From Vibrio neonatus (lineage in GTDB: Bacteria > Pseudomonadota > Gammaproteobacteria > Enterobacterales > Vibrionaceae), in NCBI RefSeq assembly GCF_024346975.1, contig NZ_AP024886.1:682001-746000 (forward strand): 64,000 nt of DNA, read 5' to 3'. A model generated the notes under the pieces. That model ran no database searches. It was given only the letters and a program-made list of their open reading frames with translations, and was not told the DNA's origin. Of this stretch, positions 24,400 through 32,024 are shown piece by piece. Both the position numbers and the translations under genes were made by a program. The stretch's first letter is position 1. The number at the start of each line of letters is the position of its first letter.

Positions 24400-24726
24400 A
24401 TGAATATAGAAGATAAATTAACCTCAGAGGCCACCTCAATGAAAGTGCTCAAAAGCAAAGCGGACAATGTCGCGTCTGTGCTAAAAGTGCTTTCACATAG
24501 TGAGCGTTTGATGGTGCTGTGTCAGTTGATGGAAGGGGAAAAACAGGTCGCTGACTTGCAAAATGGCTCTTTGCTACATCAATCTGCACTCTCTCAACAC
24601 CTTAAAGTGTTACGAGATAATGAGCTTGTACAAATAAGAAAAGAATCGCAAAAAGTGTTCTACTCACTAAAGAATAAACAGGTAGAGCAACTCATTACAT
24701 CCTTATATCAAATCTACTGTCGTTAG
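24400..24726 (+). CDS. ArsR-family persulfide-sensing repressor (SqrR/BigR/YgaV-like)
   Basis: Winged-helix DNA-binding protein of 108 residues. ArsR recognition region: LHQSALSQHLKVLRDNELVQIRKESQKVFYSL is the wing-containing part (described by its key words SALSQHLKVLR and VFYSL). Two cysteines only: Cys41 (MVLCQLMEG) and Cys107 (YQIYCR), the same positions as the dithiol that forms a polysulfide bridge in SqrR as I recall it. No metal-site ELCVC motif. Upstream are repeated TTAGGGTTG sites, and the flanking genes encode a persulfide reductase-rhodanese and YeeE transporters. So derepression by sulfide-derived persulfides is the likely mode. Confidence 0.9.
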   Translation: MNIEDKLTSEATSMKVLKSKADNVASVLKVLSHSERLMVLCQLMEGEKQVADLQNGSLLHQSALSQHLKVLRDNELVQIRKESQKVFYSLKNKQVEQLITSLYQIYCR

Positions 24727-24736
24727 GGAGAAAATT

Positions 24737-25159
24737 GTGGAATTTACTGTGCCTTGGGCTTCATTGTTTGGCGGTATGCTGTTAGGTGTATCCGCTTCGA
24801 TATTGCTGTTATTTAACGGGAAAATAGCAGGAATTAGCGGCATTGTGTCTGGTTTGTTAAAAAACAAAACTGGTGATAAAGGTTGGCGCTGGCTATTTGT
24901 ATTGGGCATGATTGCGGGTGGATTACTAGGGACAACGGCGTTTGGCGCCATGATCCCAATCAGCTATGACAGTCAGTTGTGGGTGCTATTGCTCGGCGGT
25001 TTGCTGGTGGGGTTAGGCACTAAAATTGGCAATGGCTGCACATCAGGCCACGGCATTTGTGGCATTGGTCGTTTATCTAAACGTTCGCTAGTGGCGACCT
25101 GTGTCTTTATGCTGGCAGCGGGTGTTACCGTGTTTGTTCGTTTGCATTTGTTGGGGTAG
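24737..25159 (+). CDS. YeeE/YedE-family sulfur transporter, first half-gene
   Basis: Inner-membrane protein of 140 residues with about four membrane segments. Family words: GGMLLGVSASILLLFNGKIAGISGIVSG and KIGNGCTSGHGICGIGRLSKRS, the latter with the conserved Cys-Thr-Ser-Gly-His. GTG start at 24737 with AGGGAG 6 bases before it. It follows the ArsR gene by 10 bases and precedes the second half-gene by 3 bases. Full-length YeeE/TsuA carries both halves in one protein; here the two are separate genes and probably form one pore. Thiosulfate or persulfide-sulfur movement is inferred from family and context. Confidence 0.88.
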   Translation: MEFTVPWASLFGGMLLGVSASILLLFNGKIAGISGIVSGLLKNKTGDKGWRWLFVLGMIAGGLLGTTAFGAMIPISYDSQLWVLLLGGLLVGLGTKIGNGCTSGHGICGIGRLSKRSLVATCVFMLAAGVTVFVRLHLLG

Positions 25160-25162
25160 ATC

Positions 25163-25579
25163 ATGTTTAAAATAGTGTCTTTAATCGCTGGCGTGTTGTT
25201 TGGTTTAGGTATGGCGGTATCCGGTATGGTCGATCCGGTTAAAGTGATTGGATTTTTAGATGTAGCGGGCAATTGGGACCCAAGTTTAGCCTTTGTTATG
25301 GGCGGTGCGCTTAGCGTATTTTTGCCGGTCTATCTTCTAGTGATAAAGAAACGAGAAAAATCAGTGCTTGGTTTGAGCTTTTCGTTAGCCACTAACAACG
25401 CCATTGATAAACGCTTGCTCACTGGTGCGAGTATTTTTGGCGTTGGTTGGGGATTAGTGGGGATTTGCCCTGGACCGGTTATTTCATCATTAGGCAGTGG
25501 CAATATTCAGGCAGTGTTGTTTGTGGTTGCAATGCTAACAGGGTTTGCCTTTGGTGACAGGGTCACTAAATTAAAGTGA
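25163..25579 (+). CDS. YeeE/YedE-family sulfur transporter, second half-gene
   Basis: Inner-membrane protein of 138 residues, about four membrane segments. Words of the family: GVLFGLGMAVSGMVDPVKVIGFLDV near the start and GVGWGLVGICPGPVIS near residue 95, with the conserved Cys in GICPGP. It begins 3 bases after the first half-gene, so the pair is co-translated. Together the two match the pseudo-symmetric halves of single-chain YeeE/TsuA transporters. It is the last gene of the arsR-yeeE-yeeE operon; the next gene (WYL regulator) starts 181 bases later. Confidence 0.87.
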   Translation: MFKIVSLIAGVLFGLGMAVSGMVDPVKVIGFLDVAGNWDPSLAFVMGGALSVFLPVYLLVIKKREKSVLGLSFSLATNNAIDKRLLTGASIFGVGWGLVGICPGPVISSLGSGNIQAVLFVVAMLTGFAFGDRVTKLK

Positions 25580-25760
25580 ATAATGCTAGACGCACATCAA
25601 TGGCGAGACTGAGTAGTGAGCCTTGAAAATGTGAAATAAAACGTTTATTAGACAACAGCTTATGATCCTTGAGTCACACATCAAACACTACTTATGCTAA
25701 ATTACCGCCTAGAAATATGATATGCGGAAAGTAGACATATCCTGATGTGTAGAGGGTTTT

Positions 25761-26603
25761 ATGAAGTGGGATCAACACCAAAGGTTTAGGCTAATAGAGT
25801 TAATTGCCTATTGGGAAGGTCGCTTAACGACCAAGCATTTGTGTGAAAGTTTTGGTATTGGTCGTCAGCAAGCCTCAAGGGATATCAATTTTTATATCCA
25901 ACATATCTCTAAAACCAATCTTATTTATGACAGCAGTCTGAAAGGCTATGTGCCCAGCGAGTGTTTTTCTGCCAAGTTTATTACTGGTCATGCTCAAGAG
26001 TTTTTGAATCTGTTGGCAAGTCAGGAAGCCAATGCCAATATCTTCGCGCCGATGGAGTTTACGGGCGGAGCGGCATGTTCGTTGCCTATCCCTGTGCGCG
26101 AAGTCAATGCTGAACATGTACGGAAAATTTTGCTAGCCGCAAAAGGGGAGCTAAGGCTAGAGATCGCCTATCGCTCTATGAGCCAACCCGTTGCCGAAAA
26201 ACGTGTCATCACGCCTCATTCTATTGTGTGTACGCCATTGCGCTGGCACGTTCGTGCCTATTGTGAAAAAAATCAACAGTACCGAGATTTCATTTTAAGT
26301 CGATTTGAAGGGACATTGACGCTTCTTGATGGATCACCATATAACAAACAACAGGACACTCAGTGGCAACGCAGTGTCGATATTGTATTTGCGCCCGATC
26401 CGCGTCTTTCAGATAAGCAAAAAGCGATCATTCAATATGAATATGACATGCAACAGGGCACATTTACTGTGCCATGTCGTGTGGCGCTGCTTCGCTATAC
26501 CTTGTATGCGCTGAATGTATACCTAGATTATGAGGACACGCTTGTCGGTCGCCAGCAATTGATTGTGGTGAATCGCGATGAGATCCTTCGGCATATGGGT
26601 TAG
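25761..26603 (+). CDS. WYL-domain transcriptional regulator (BrxR/CapW-like layout)
   Basis: DNA-binding regulator of 280 residues. N-terminal winged helix (LIELIAYWEGRLTTKHLCESFG, then IGRQQASRDINFY), a WYL domain around residues 130-200 (ELRLEIAYRSMS, TPLRWHVRAYCEKNQQYRDF, LSRFEG), and a C-terminal WCX-type part. This order and length are those of BrxR/CapW-type regulators, often found beside phage-defence genes. No defence gene is adjacent here: upstream are sulfur transporters and downstream a convergent nuclease. Ribosome site GAGGG precedes the ATG. It may control a distant locus or respond to a nucleic-acid-type ligand; both are inference. Confidence 0.85.
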   Translation: MKWDQHQRFRLIELIAYWEGRLTTKHLCESFGIGRQQASRDINFYIQHISKTNLIYDSSLKGYVPSECFSAKFITGHAQEFLNLLASQEANANIFAPMEFTGGAACSLPIPVREVNAEHVRKILLAAKGELRLEIAYRSMSQPVAEKRVITPHSIVCTPLRWHVRAYCEKNQQYRDFILSRFEGTLTLLDGSPYNKQQDTQWQRSVDIVFAPDPRLSDKQKAIIQYEYDMQQGTFTVPCRVALLRYTLYALNVYLDYEDTLVGRQQLIVVNRDEILRHMG

Positions 26604-26696
26604 CGTATTTTTATCTTCTTTCACATCACTTGTATAAACGCCCTGTAAACAAAATAGGGCGCACTTGCTAGCCTCTATTTAATCCGGCAAAGAAAA

Positions 26697-27647
26697 TTAA
26701 TCCAGCAAAGAAAACGACACAGGACAGTGATCGCTAAGCTGGTAGTTCAGCACATCTTGCTTAGCATACACATTCTGCTTCGGCAGCGAATAGCTTAAAT
26801 CCGAACTGACGATGATGTGATCAATCAAGCTTCTAAATCTATGGGTTTGATTTGGGTTACGGTTTGAGCGTATTTCACATTTAGCTTGGCTGGTTTTACT
26901 GGCAAGTTGCGCTTTGTGGGTGTGTTGGGTGAGGGTTTTCCACAACCAGTCGCCTTTATAAGCAAGGTTATGATTGAAATCCCCCAAAATAATATAAGGC
27001 TGCCCGTGACTTTCTCGTTGTACTATCCATTGGTTTAATTTTTGTGCTTGCTTTTGCACTATGTCGCAAGAGCGATTGCGGTTCTTCTTGCCCTGACAAC
27101 CTGCTTTGAGATGCACTGAGAGCAGGTGAATGCTTGTAGGTGCTTTCGCGGATGAAATTGCTGATCTGATTTCGATATAGGTAGCAAATCGCAGTTTACC
27201 GCCTCGCTCCACATTTAAATCTAGGTCGGGGTGTTCAACTACATTGAGATCTTTTTTAAAGGCAACTCCAGTGTACTGATTGATATCACTAAATTGCTTG
27301 GCGGAGTGTTTGGCAAGCGCACGCTCAGAAAGCAGCACAGTATATTGCGAATCCACTACGCGCTGAATGGCCTCAATACTGTCGACTTCTTGAAAAGCGA
27401 GCAGATCGGGCTCGATGTTTTGCAGGTAACGAGAGAGGGTGGAAAAGTCACTTTTGTCACGCTGACTCTCCGCAAACTGTGGATAACTTTGCGTAGAAAG
27501 CCAAGCTAAATTCCAAGTGGTTAATTTTAAACCGGCCGCATAAGCACCTGCGGGCACACAGAATAGAAGCAATATATGGCAAGTAAATGCAAGCGCTTTT
27601 TTTCTAATTATTTTTTTCAAAAGTTGTTGTTCCCGTTCATCGCCCAT
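26697..27647 (-). CDS. Exported endonuclease/exonuclease/phosphatase (EEP) family protein
   Basis: DNase-I-fold hydrolase of 316 residues. A signal peptide is visible after a long basic start (FTCHILLLFCVPAGAYAAG), so the mature enzyme is outside the cytoplasm. EEP motifs: LTTWNLAWL (Asn), LLAFQEVDS (metal Glu), SVHLKAGCQG, ILGDFNHNL (Asp/Asn) and the final LSDHCPVSF (Asp-His). A cysteine pair (GCQGK, RSCDI) may form a disulfide. Could be an extracellular nuclease or a phosphodiesterase; substrates vary widely in the family. Divergent from nrdD over a spacer containing an A10/T9 tract and FNR/NrdR sites; nothing links the two functionally. Confidence 0.88.
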   Translation of the reverse strand: MGDEREQQLLKKIIRKKALAFTCHILLLFCVPAGAYAAGLKLTTWNLAWLSTQSYPQFAESQRDKSDFSTLSRYLQNIEPDLLAFQEVDSIEAIQRVVDSQYTVLLSERALAKHSAKQFSDINQYTGVAFKKDLNVVEHPDLDLNVERGGKLRFATYIEIRSAISSAKAPTSIHLLSVHLKAGCQGKKNRNRSCDIVQKQAQKLNQWIVQRESHGQPYIILGDFNHNLAYKGDWLWKTLTQHTHKAQLASKTSQAKCEIRSNRNPNQTHRFRSLIDHIIVSSDLSYSLPKQNVYAKQDVLNYQLSDHCPVSFSLLD

Positions 27648-27680
27648 CTCAAAAGCACTTTAAAAATTGCAACCCAAACT

Positions 27681-27703
27681 AAAAAAAAAATACGTTTTTT
27701 TTT
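27681..27703. repeat. A10-TACG-T9 inverted tract
   Basis: Ten A (27681-27690), TACG, then nine T (27695-27703) form an all-A/T inverted repeat with a tetraloop. It sits between divergent genes, and may be a bent-DNA/UP-like element or a simple-sequence hotspot. Confidence 0.5.
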
Positions 27704-27768
27704 GTTCTGTGAGTGGAGTAATTTACACGTAAAAGATCGTTCCTAAAATAGTAGACTCGACCTTTATC

Positions 27769-27782
27769 TTGATCTAGATCAA
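27769..27782. promoter_or_regulatory. FNR box upstream of nrdD
   Basis: TTGATCTAGATCAA is a perfect match to the FNR consensus TTGAT-N4-ATCAA. It is 112 bases upstream of the nrdD start. It fits anaerobic activation of the oxygen-sensitive reductase. Confidence 0.85.
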
Positions 27783-27814
27783 TAAAAATAAGTGGCGCAT
27801 CTCGTTAAATACGC

Positions 27815-27861
27815 CCACAATATGTAGTGTCGAATATTCAATTAAATACCCTATATAGTGT
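27815..27861. promoter_or_regulatory. Two NrdR boxes upstream of nrdD
   Basis: CCACAATATGTAGTGT (27815-27830) and ATACCCTATATAGTGT (27846-27861) match the NrdR consensus ACACwATATATwGTGT at about 14 and 13 of 16 positions. They are 31 bp apart, three helical turns, the usual NrdR arrangement. Box 2 covers TATAGT, a likely -10 element, so NrdR would block the promoter. Confidence 0.8.
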
Positions 27862-27893
27862 ATCTGTGTATATACTGTGGGTAAGGAGAAATT

Positions 27894-30014
27894 GTGAAAC
27901 CAGTTGTTTTAAAAAGAGACGGTTCTCTTGCCCCTTTCGCCAAAGATCGCATCGTCGCGGCTATCAAAAGTGCAGGATCAGATGTTGATCAAAGCTTGTC
28001 TGATTATGCTGAAGACGTAGCAGAACAGGTTGAGGGACAACTGGCGGGTAGCCAAGAAGTGGATATCCAGCAAATCCAAACGTTAGTCGAAAATGAACTG
28101 ATGCAGGGTCCATATAAAGGACTGGCTCGTTCTTATATCGAGTATCGCCATGATCGCGATAAAGCGAGAGAGAAGAAAAGTGTTCTCAACCAAGAGATCC
28201 AAGGCCTTATTGAACAATCAAATGCCGATCTGTTGAATGAGAATGCCAATAAAGATGGCAAAGTGATTCCAACTCAGCGCGATCTGCTTGCGGGCATCGT
28301 GGCTAAACACTACGCCAAAACACACATTCTTCCTCGTGATATCGTACAAGCTCATGAGCAAGGCGATATCCATTATCACGATCTCGATTACGCACCGTTT
28401 TTCCCAATGTTTAACTGTATGCTTATCGATCTTAAAGGCATGTTAACACATGGATTTAAGATGGGTAACGCTGAGATTGATACACCAAAATCAATTTCTA
28501 CAGCAACAGCGGTAACCGCGCAAATCATCGCGCAAGTGGCTAGCCACATCTACGGCGGCACGACCATCAACCGTATCGATGAAGTGCTTGAACCGTACGT
28601 GATGAGCAGTTACGAAAAACATTTAGAAGTGGCGCAAGAGTGGGATATCCATGATCCAAAAGCATTTGCACGCTCTCGCACGGAAAAAGAATGTTACGAC
28701 GCATTCCAATCTTTAGAATACGAAGTAAACACACTGCATACCGCAAATGGTCAAACTCCATTTGTGACCTTTGGCTTTGGTTTAGGCTCTTCTTGGGCGT
28801 CTAAATTGATCCAAACTTCGATTTTGAAAAACCGCATTGCAGGTCTAGGTAAAAACAGTAAGACCGCTGTTTTCCCTAAATTGGTCTTTGGCATCAAAGA
28901 TGGCTTAAACCATAAAGCAACCGATCCAAACTACGACATTAAGCAATTGGCACTTGAGTGTGCGACCAAGCGTATGTACCCAGATATCCTTAACTACGAC
29001 AAAGTGGTTGAAGTGACAGGTTCATTTAAAACGCCAATGGGTTGCCGTAGCTTCTTAAACGTTTATGAAGAAAATGGCGAGATGATCCACGACGGTCGTA
29101 ACAACCTTGGTGTGGTAAGCCTTAACCTGCCACGTATCGCGCTACAAGCGCAGGGCAGTGAAGAGCGTTTCTACGAGCTATTGGACGAAAAACTAAGCAC
29201 CGCACGTCGTGCATTAGAGACTCGTATTACTCGTTTAGAAAACGTCAAAGCGCGCGTTGCTCCTATCCTATACATGGAAGGCGCGTGTGGCGTTCGTTTG
29301 AAAGCGGACGATTCCGTTTCTGAAATCTTTAAAAATGGCCGAGCTTCTATTTCTCTTGGTTATATTGGCGTTCACGAAACAATTAATGCCCTATACGGCA
29401 CTGAGCAACATGTGTTTGACGCCGCAGAGCTACGTGAAAAAGCCGTGGCTGTTATCGCTTACCTAAAACGTAATGTCGATGCATGGACAGAAGAAACAGG
29501 CTATGGCTTTAGCTTGTACGGCACACCAAGTGAAAACTTGTGTAGCCGATTCTGCCAAATTGATACTAAAGAGTTTGGCGTAATCAAAGGCGTAACAGAC
29601 AAGGGTTACTACACCAACAGCTTCCACCTAGACGTGGAGAAAAAGGTTAACCCGTACGACAAAATTGACTTTGAAATGCCATATCCAATGATCTCAACCG
29701 GTGGCTTCATCTGTTACGGTGAGTTCCCGAATATGCAGCGCAACGTCGAAGCATTAGAGAACGTCTGGGATTACGCTTATACCCGCGTTCCATACTACGG
29801 GACTAACACACCAATTGATGAGTGTTATGAATGTGGCTTTAACGGTGAGTTTGAGTGTACGAGTAAAGGCTTTACTTGCCCTAACTGTGGCAACCACGAT
29901 TCAGCCAAAGTATCGGTAACTCGACGCGTATGTGGCTATCTAGGTAGCCCAGATGCACGTCCGTTTAACTTTGGTAAACAAGAAGAAGTGAAACGTCGCG
30001 TAAAACACTTATAA
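27894..30014 (+). CDS. nrdD: Anaerobic ribonucleoside-triphosphate reductase
   Basis: Class III ribonucleotide reductase, 706 residues, making dNTPs without oxygen. N-terminal ATP-cone (VLKRDGSLAPFAKDRIVAAI) for allosteric control. Near the C-terminus are the zinc-site cysteines (CYECGF, then CPNCG) and the glycyl-radical motif RRVCGYLG; counting back from the end puts the Gly at 681, the same number as in E. coli. GTG start at 27894 with AAGGAGA upstream. Controlled by an FNR box and two NrdR boxes, so expected on under anaerobiosis and low dATP. The activase nrdG follows 51 bases downstream. Expected in a facultative anaerobe. Confidence 0.97.
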   Translation: MKPVVLKRDGSLAPFAKDRIVAAIKSAGSDVDQSLSDYAEDVAEQVEGQLAGSQEVDIQQIQTLVENELMQGPYKGLARSYIEYRHDRDKAREKKSVLNQEIQGLIEQSNADLLNENANKDGKVIPTQRDLLAGIVAKHYAKTHILPRDIVQAHEQGDIHYHDLDYAPFFPMFNCMLIDLKGMLTHGFKMGNAEIDTPKSISTATAVTAQIIAQVASHIYGGTTINRIDEVLEPYVMSSYEKHLEVAQEWDIHDPKAFARSRTEKECYDAFQSLEYEVNTLHTANGQTPFVTFGFGLGSSWASKLIQTSILKNRIAGLGKNSKTAVFPKLVFGIKDGLNHKATDPNYDIKQLALECATKRMYPDILNYDKVVEVTGSFKTPMGCRSFLNVYEENGEMIHDGRNNLGVVSLNLPRIALQAQGSEERFYELLDEKLSTARRALETRITRLENVKARVAPILYMEGACGVRLKADDSVSEIFKNGRASISLGYIGVHETINALYGTEQHVFDAAELREKAVAVIAYLKRNVDAWTEETGYGFSLYGTPSENLCSRFCQIDTKEFGVIKGVTDKGYYTNSFHLDVEKKVNPYDKIDFEMPYPMISTGGFICYGEFPNMQRNVEALENVWDYAYTRVPYYGTNTPIDECYECGFNGEFECTSKGFTCPNCGNHDSAKVSVTRRVCGYLGSPDARPFNFGKQEEVKRRVKHL

Positions 30015-30065
30015 GTAAGTGACTATAGCAATACCATTTAAACAATTAGCACGAGCAACACACTG

Positions 30066-30536
30066 ATGAACTACCACAATTATTACCCAGTTGACGTGGT
30101 CAACGGGCTAGGAACACGCTGCACCTTGTTTGTTTCTGGATGTATCCATCAATGTCGTGGCTGCTACAATCAATCGACTTGGTCGCCAAGCTCAGGGCAT
30201 TTATTTACCCAAGAGATGGAAGACCAAGTGATTGCTGATCTCAACGATACCCGCATCAAGCGCAAAGGGTTGTCACTCTCTGGTGGCGATCCGCTTTATC
30301 CGGGTAATCTTGAAGCAATCTTTAAGCTGGTAAAGCGAGTAAAAGAAGAGTGTCCCGGAAAGGATATCTGGATGTGGACGGGTTACGTTCTCGCAGAGCT
30401 TAGTGAAGAGCAACAACAAGTCGTTAACTACGTAGATACTTTGATTGACGGCAAGTTTGAAAAAGACTTAGCCGACGCTCGTTTAGAATGGCGAGGCAGC
30501 TCAAACCAAGTCATTCACCGCTTTACATTAGATTAA
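30066..30536 (+). CDS. nrdG: Anaerobic ribonucleotide reductase activating protein (radical SAM)
   Basis: Radical-SAM activase of 156 residues that generates the glycyl radical on NrdD. The iron-sulfur motif CxxxCxxC reads GCIHQCRGCYNQ (near residues 25-35), and the SAM-binding GG stretch is SLSGGDPLYPGN. Typical start MNYHNYYPVDVVNGLGTR. It is co-directional with nrdD, 51 bases after it, and a strong hairpin terminator follows at 30604-30633, so nrdDG form one operon with shared FNR/NrdR control. Confidence 0.96.
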   Translation: MNYHNYYPVDVVNGLGTRCTLFVSGCIHQCRGCYNQSTWSPSSGHLFTQEMEDQVIADLNDTRIKRKGLSLSGGDPLYPGNLEAIFKLVKRVKEECPGKDIWMWTGYVLAELSEEQQQVVNYVDTLIDGKFEKDLADARLEWRGSSNQVIHRFTLD

Positions 30537-30603
30537 GCGCCTGCAGGTTACTTAGCGTCTCGTTATGAGATGTTGAGTGATGTCTGTTATCAAAACGACC
30601 TAT

Positions 30604-30633
30604 TAAGGGACAGATTTTATAATCTGTCCCTTA
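30604..30633 (+). terminator. Hairpin terminator after nrdG
   Basis: TAAGGGACAGATT (30604-30616) pairs with AATCTGTCCCTTA (30621-30633), a perfect 13-bp stem with loop TTAT, followed by TTTCATTTGG. The remaining 280 bases to the next gene are AT-rich with nothing recognised. Confidence 0.75.
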
Positions 30634-30913
30634 TTTCATTTGGCTATGCGTTATATACTTGTTATTAATAAACAGTTAGTTAGCGCTATGAAGTATCTGA
30701 TAATTGGATTTTAAATAAGCAGAGCGTGAAGACCAACTTTACTTCAAACATGTACACAGAAGCTCACTAATAAAGAGTCTATACATATTGTCATGGCGCC
30801 CAAAAGGACAGGTGAATACGAAATCATTGAGTTATAACCATATGGCGTCAACAATTGGTGTCGTGATAGCGTAGTGAGTTCCACTTTCATCTGGCGTTTA
30901 GCTTCGAGGGATT

Positions 30914-31783
30914 ATGAAAGAACATCATTTAAAATTAAATGTATTGGAAAATAGCCAAGCATTTTTAATAGAAGCTGTAAGTAAGGCAATTGTCGCTGAA
31001 AATGATGCAAGGAACTGGCAGTTTGCAATACTTAACCTTGTGCAGTCGTTAGAGTTGAGTCTGAAGTCAATTTTGGCAAAAAAGCACCCTCTTTTCTTAT
31101 ACGAGAATATTGATAATCCTAAGCATACCGTTAGTGTTACGAAAGCTATTGAGCGTTTAGAAAACCCTATGATTGGAGGTGTTAAGTTTTCTGAAAAAGA
31201 AAAAAAAGGAATGTCGTCGGCGATTAAACTTAGAAATGATATTACACACCATGAATTTGATTTTTCAGTAGAATATGCAAAAGCTCAATTCCTTCGAGTT
31301 TTCGGCTTAATTGTCCATATGTTTCGTCATCACTTTGATATTCAGATTACGGATTACATTGATAGCAATTTCATTGAGAGCTTATTAGAAATAGAGAAGA
31401 GCCGTGTTGTGCTTATTGAACATGCAAATACTAGAATGCAGGAGGAAGGCGTTGATTCTTCATTAGTATGGGAATGTTCAAATTGTCTCTGTGATAGTTT
31501 TGTCGCGGATAAATCAAAGGAGACTTGTTATGTGTGCGGATACCAAACAAGTGTTGAAGAGTGTGGGAAGTGTGAGGATTATTTTTATTCTCATGACTTG
31601 AGATCCATTGAACATCTATTTGAAACTGATTTCTGTGAAGGTCAAACAATAGTTCATAATTCATTTGGTTATGAGCCTATATCTATATGCAGTGATTGCT
31701 ATGTTGCGGTTCAACGTGATATTGATGAGCAGTGGCAGCAGCGCATTGAAGAAGATGAGTATTATCACTGGTCAGTCGAATAA
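30914..31783 (+). CDS. HEPN-like protein with C-terminal zinc-ribbon cysteines
   Basis: A 289-residue protein of unknown role. Residues 1-150 are helical; RNDITHH (Arg107, His112) within KLRNDITHHEF gives the Rx4H motif of HEPN domains, whose catalytic members are RNases. The C-terminal third holds cysteine pairs: C188/C191 (plus C193), C205/C208, C217/C220 and C259/C262, consistent with two zinc ribbons. The last 20 residues are acidic. Codon use is visibly more AT-rich than in nrdDG or tyrB on either side, suggesting acquisition. It is a lone gene with no partner antitoxin beside it. HEPN is a motif-level call; the protein could also be a non-catalytic HEPN adaptor. Confidence 0.7.
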   Translation: MKEHHLKLNVLENSQAFLIEAVSKAIVAENDARNWQFAILNLVQSLELSLKSILAKKHPLFLYENIDNPKHTVSVTKAIERLENPMIGGVKFSEKEKKGMSSAIKLRNDITHHEFDFSVEYAKAQFLRVFGLIVHMFRHHFDIQITDYIDSNFIESLLEIEKSRVVLIEHANTRMQEEGVDSSLVWECSNCLCDSFVADKSKETCYVCGYQTSVEECGKCEDYFYSHDLRSIEHLFETDFCEGQTIVHNSFGYEPISICSDCYVAVQRDIDEQWQQRIEEDEYYHWSVE

Positions 31784-32024
31784 AAATAAATTTTCTTAGT
31801 CATTGCTAGAGACTGTCCCAAGATGAGTATTAACGTTGTTGTCATATTCCCCTAAATTGCCTCGAATTTAACTGGCTTGAATGGTACGGCTAACACTCTC
31901 CAATCACCTCAATCCCAATAAATTACCCCAGCAAGCCAGTTTAACCCCGATTAACAGTTTCGATTTCTCTGCGCAAATGATAACGTGACACTATCCAAAT
32001 GAATTTCAAAGGGTTGTGACTTTC

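Noticed and set aside
30640..30913. Integron attC-like words (GCGTTA, GGCGTTTAG) before the HEPN gene
   Set aside because: No matching inverted R/L boxes or GTTRRRY/RYYYAAC pairing could be drawn; the match is just a few bases.
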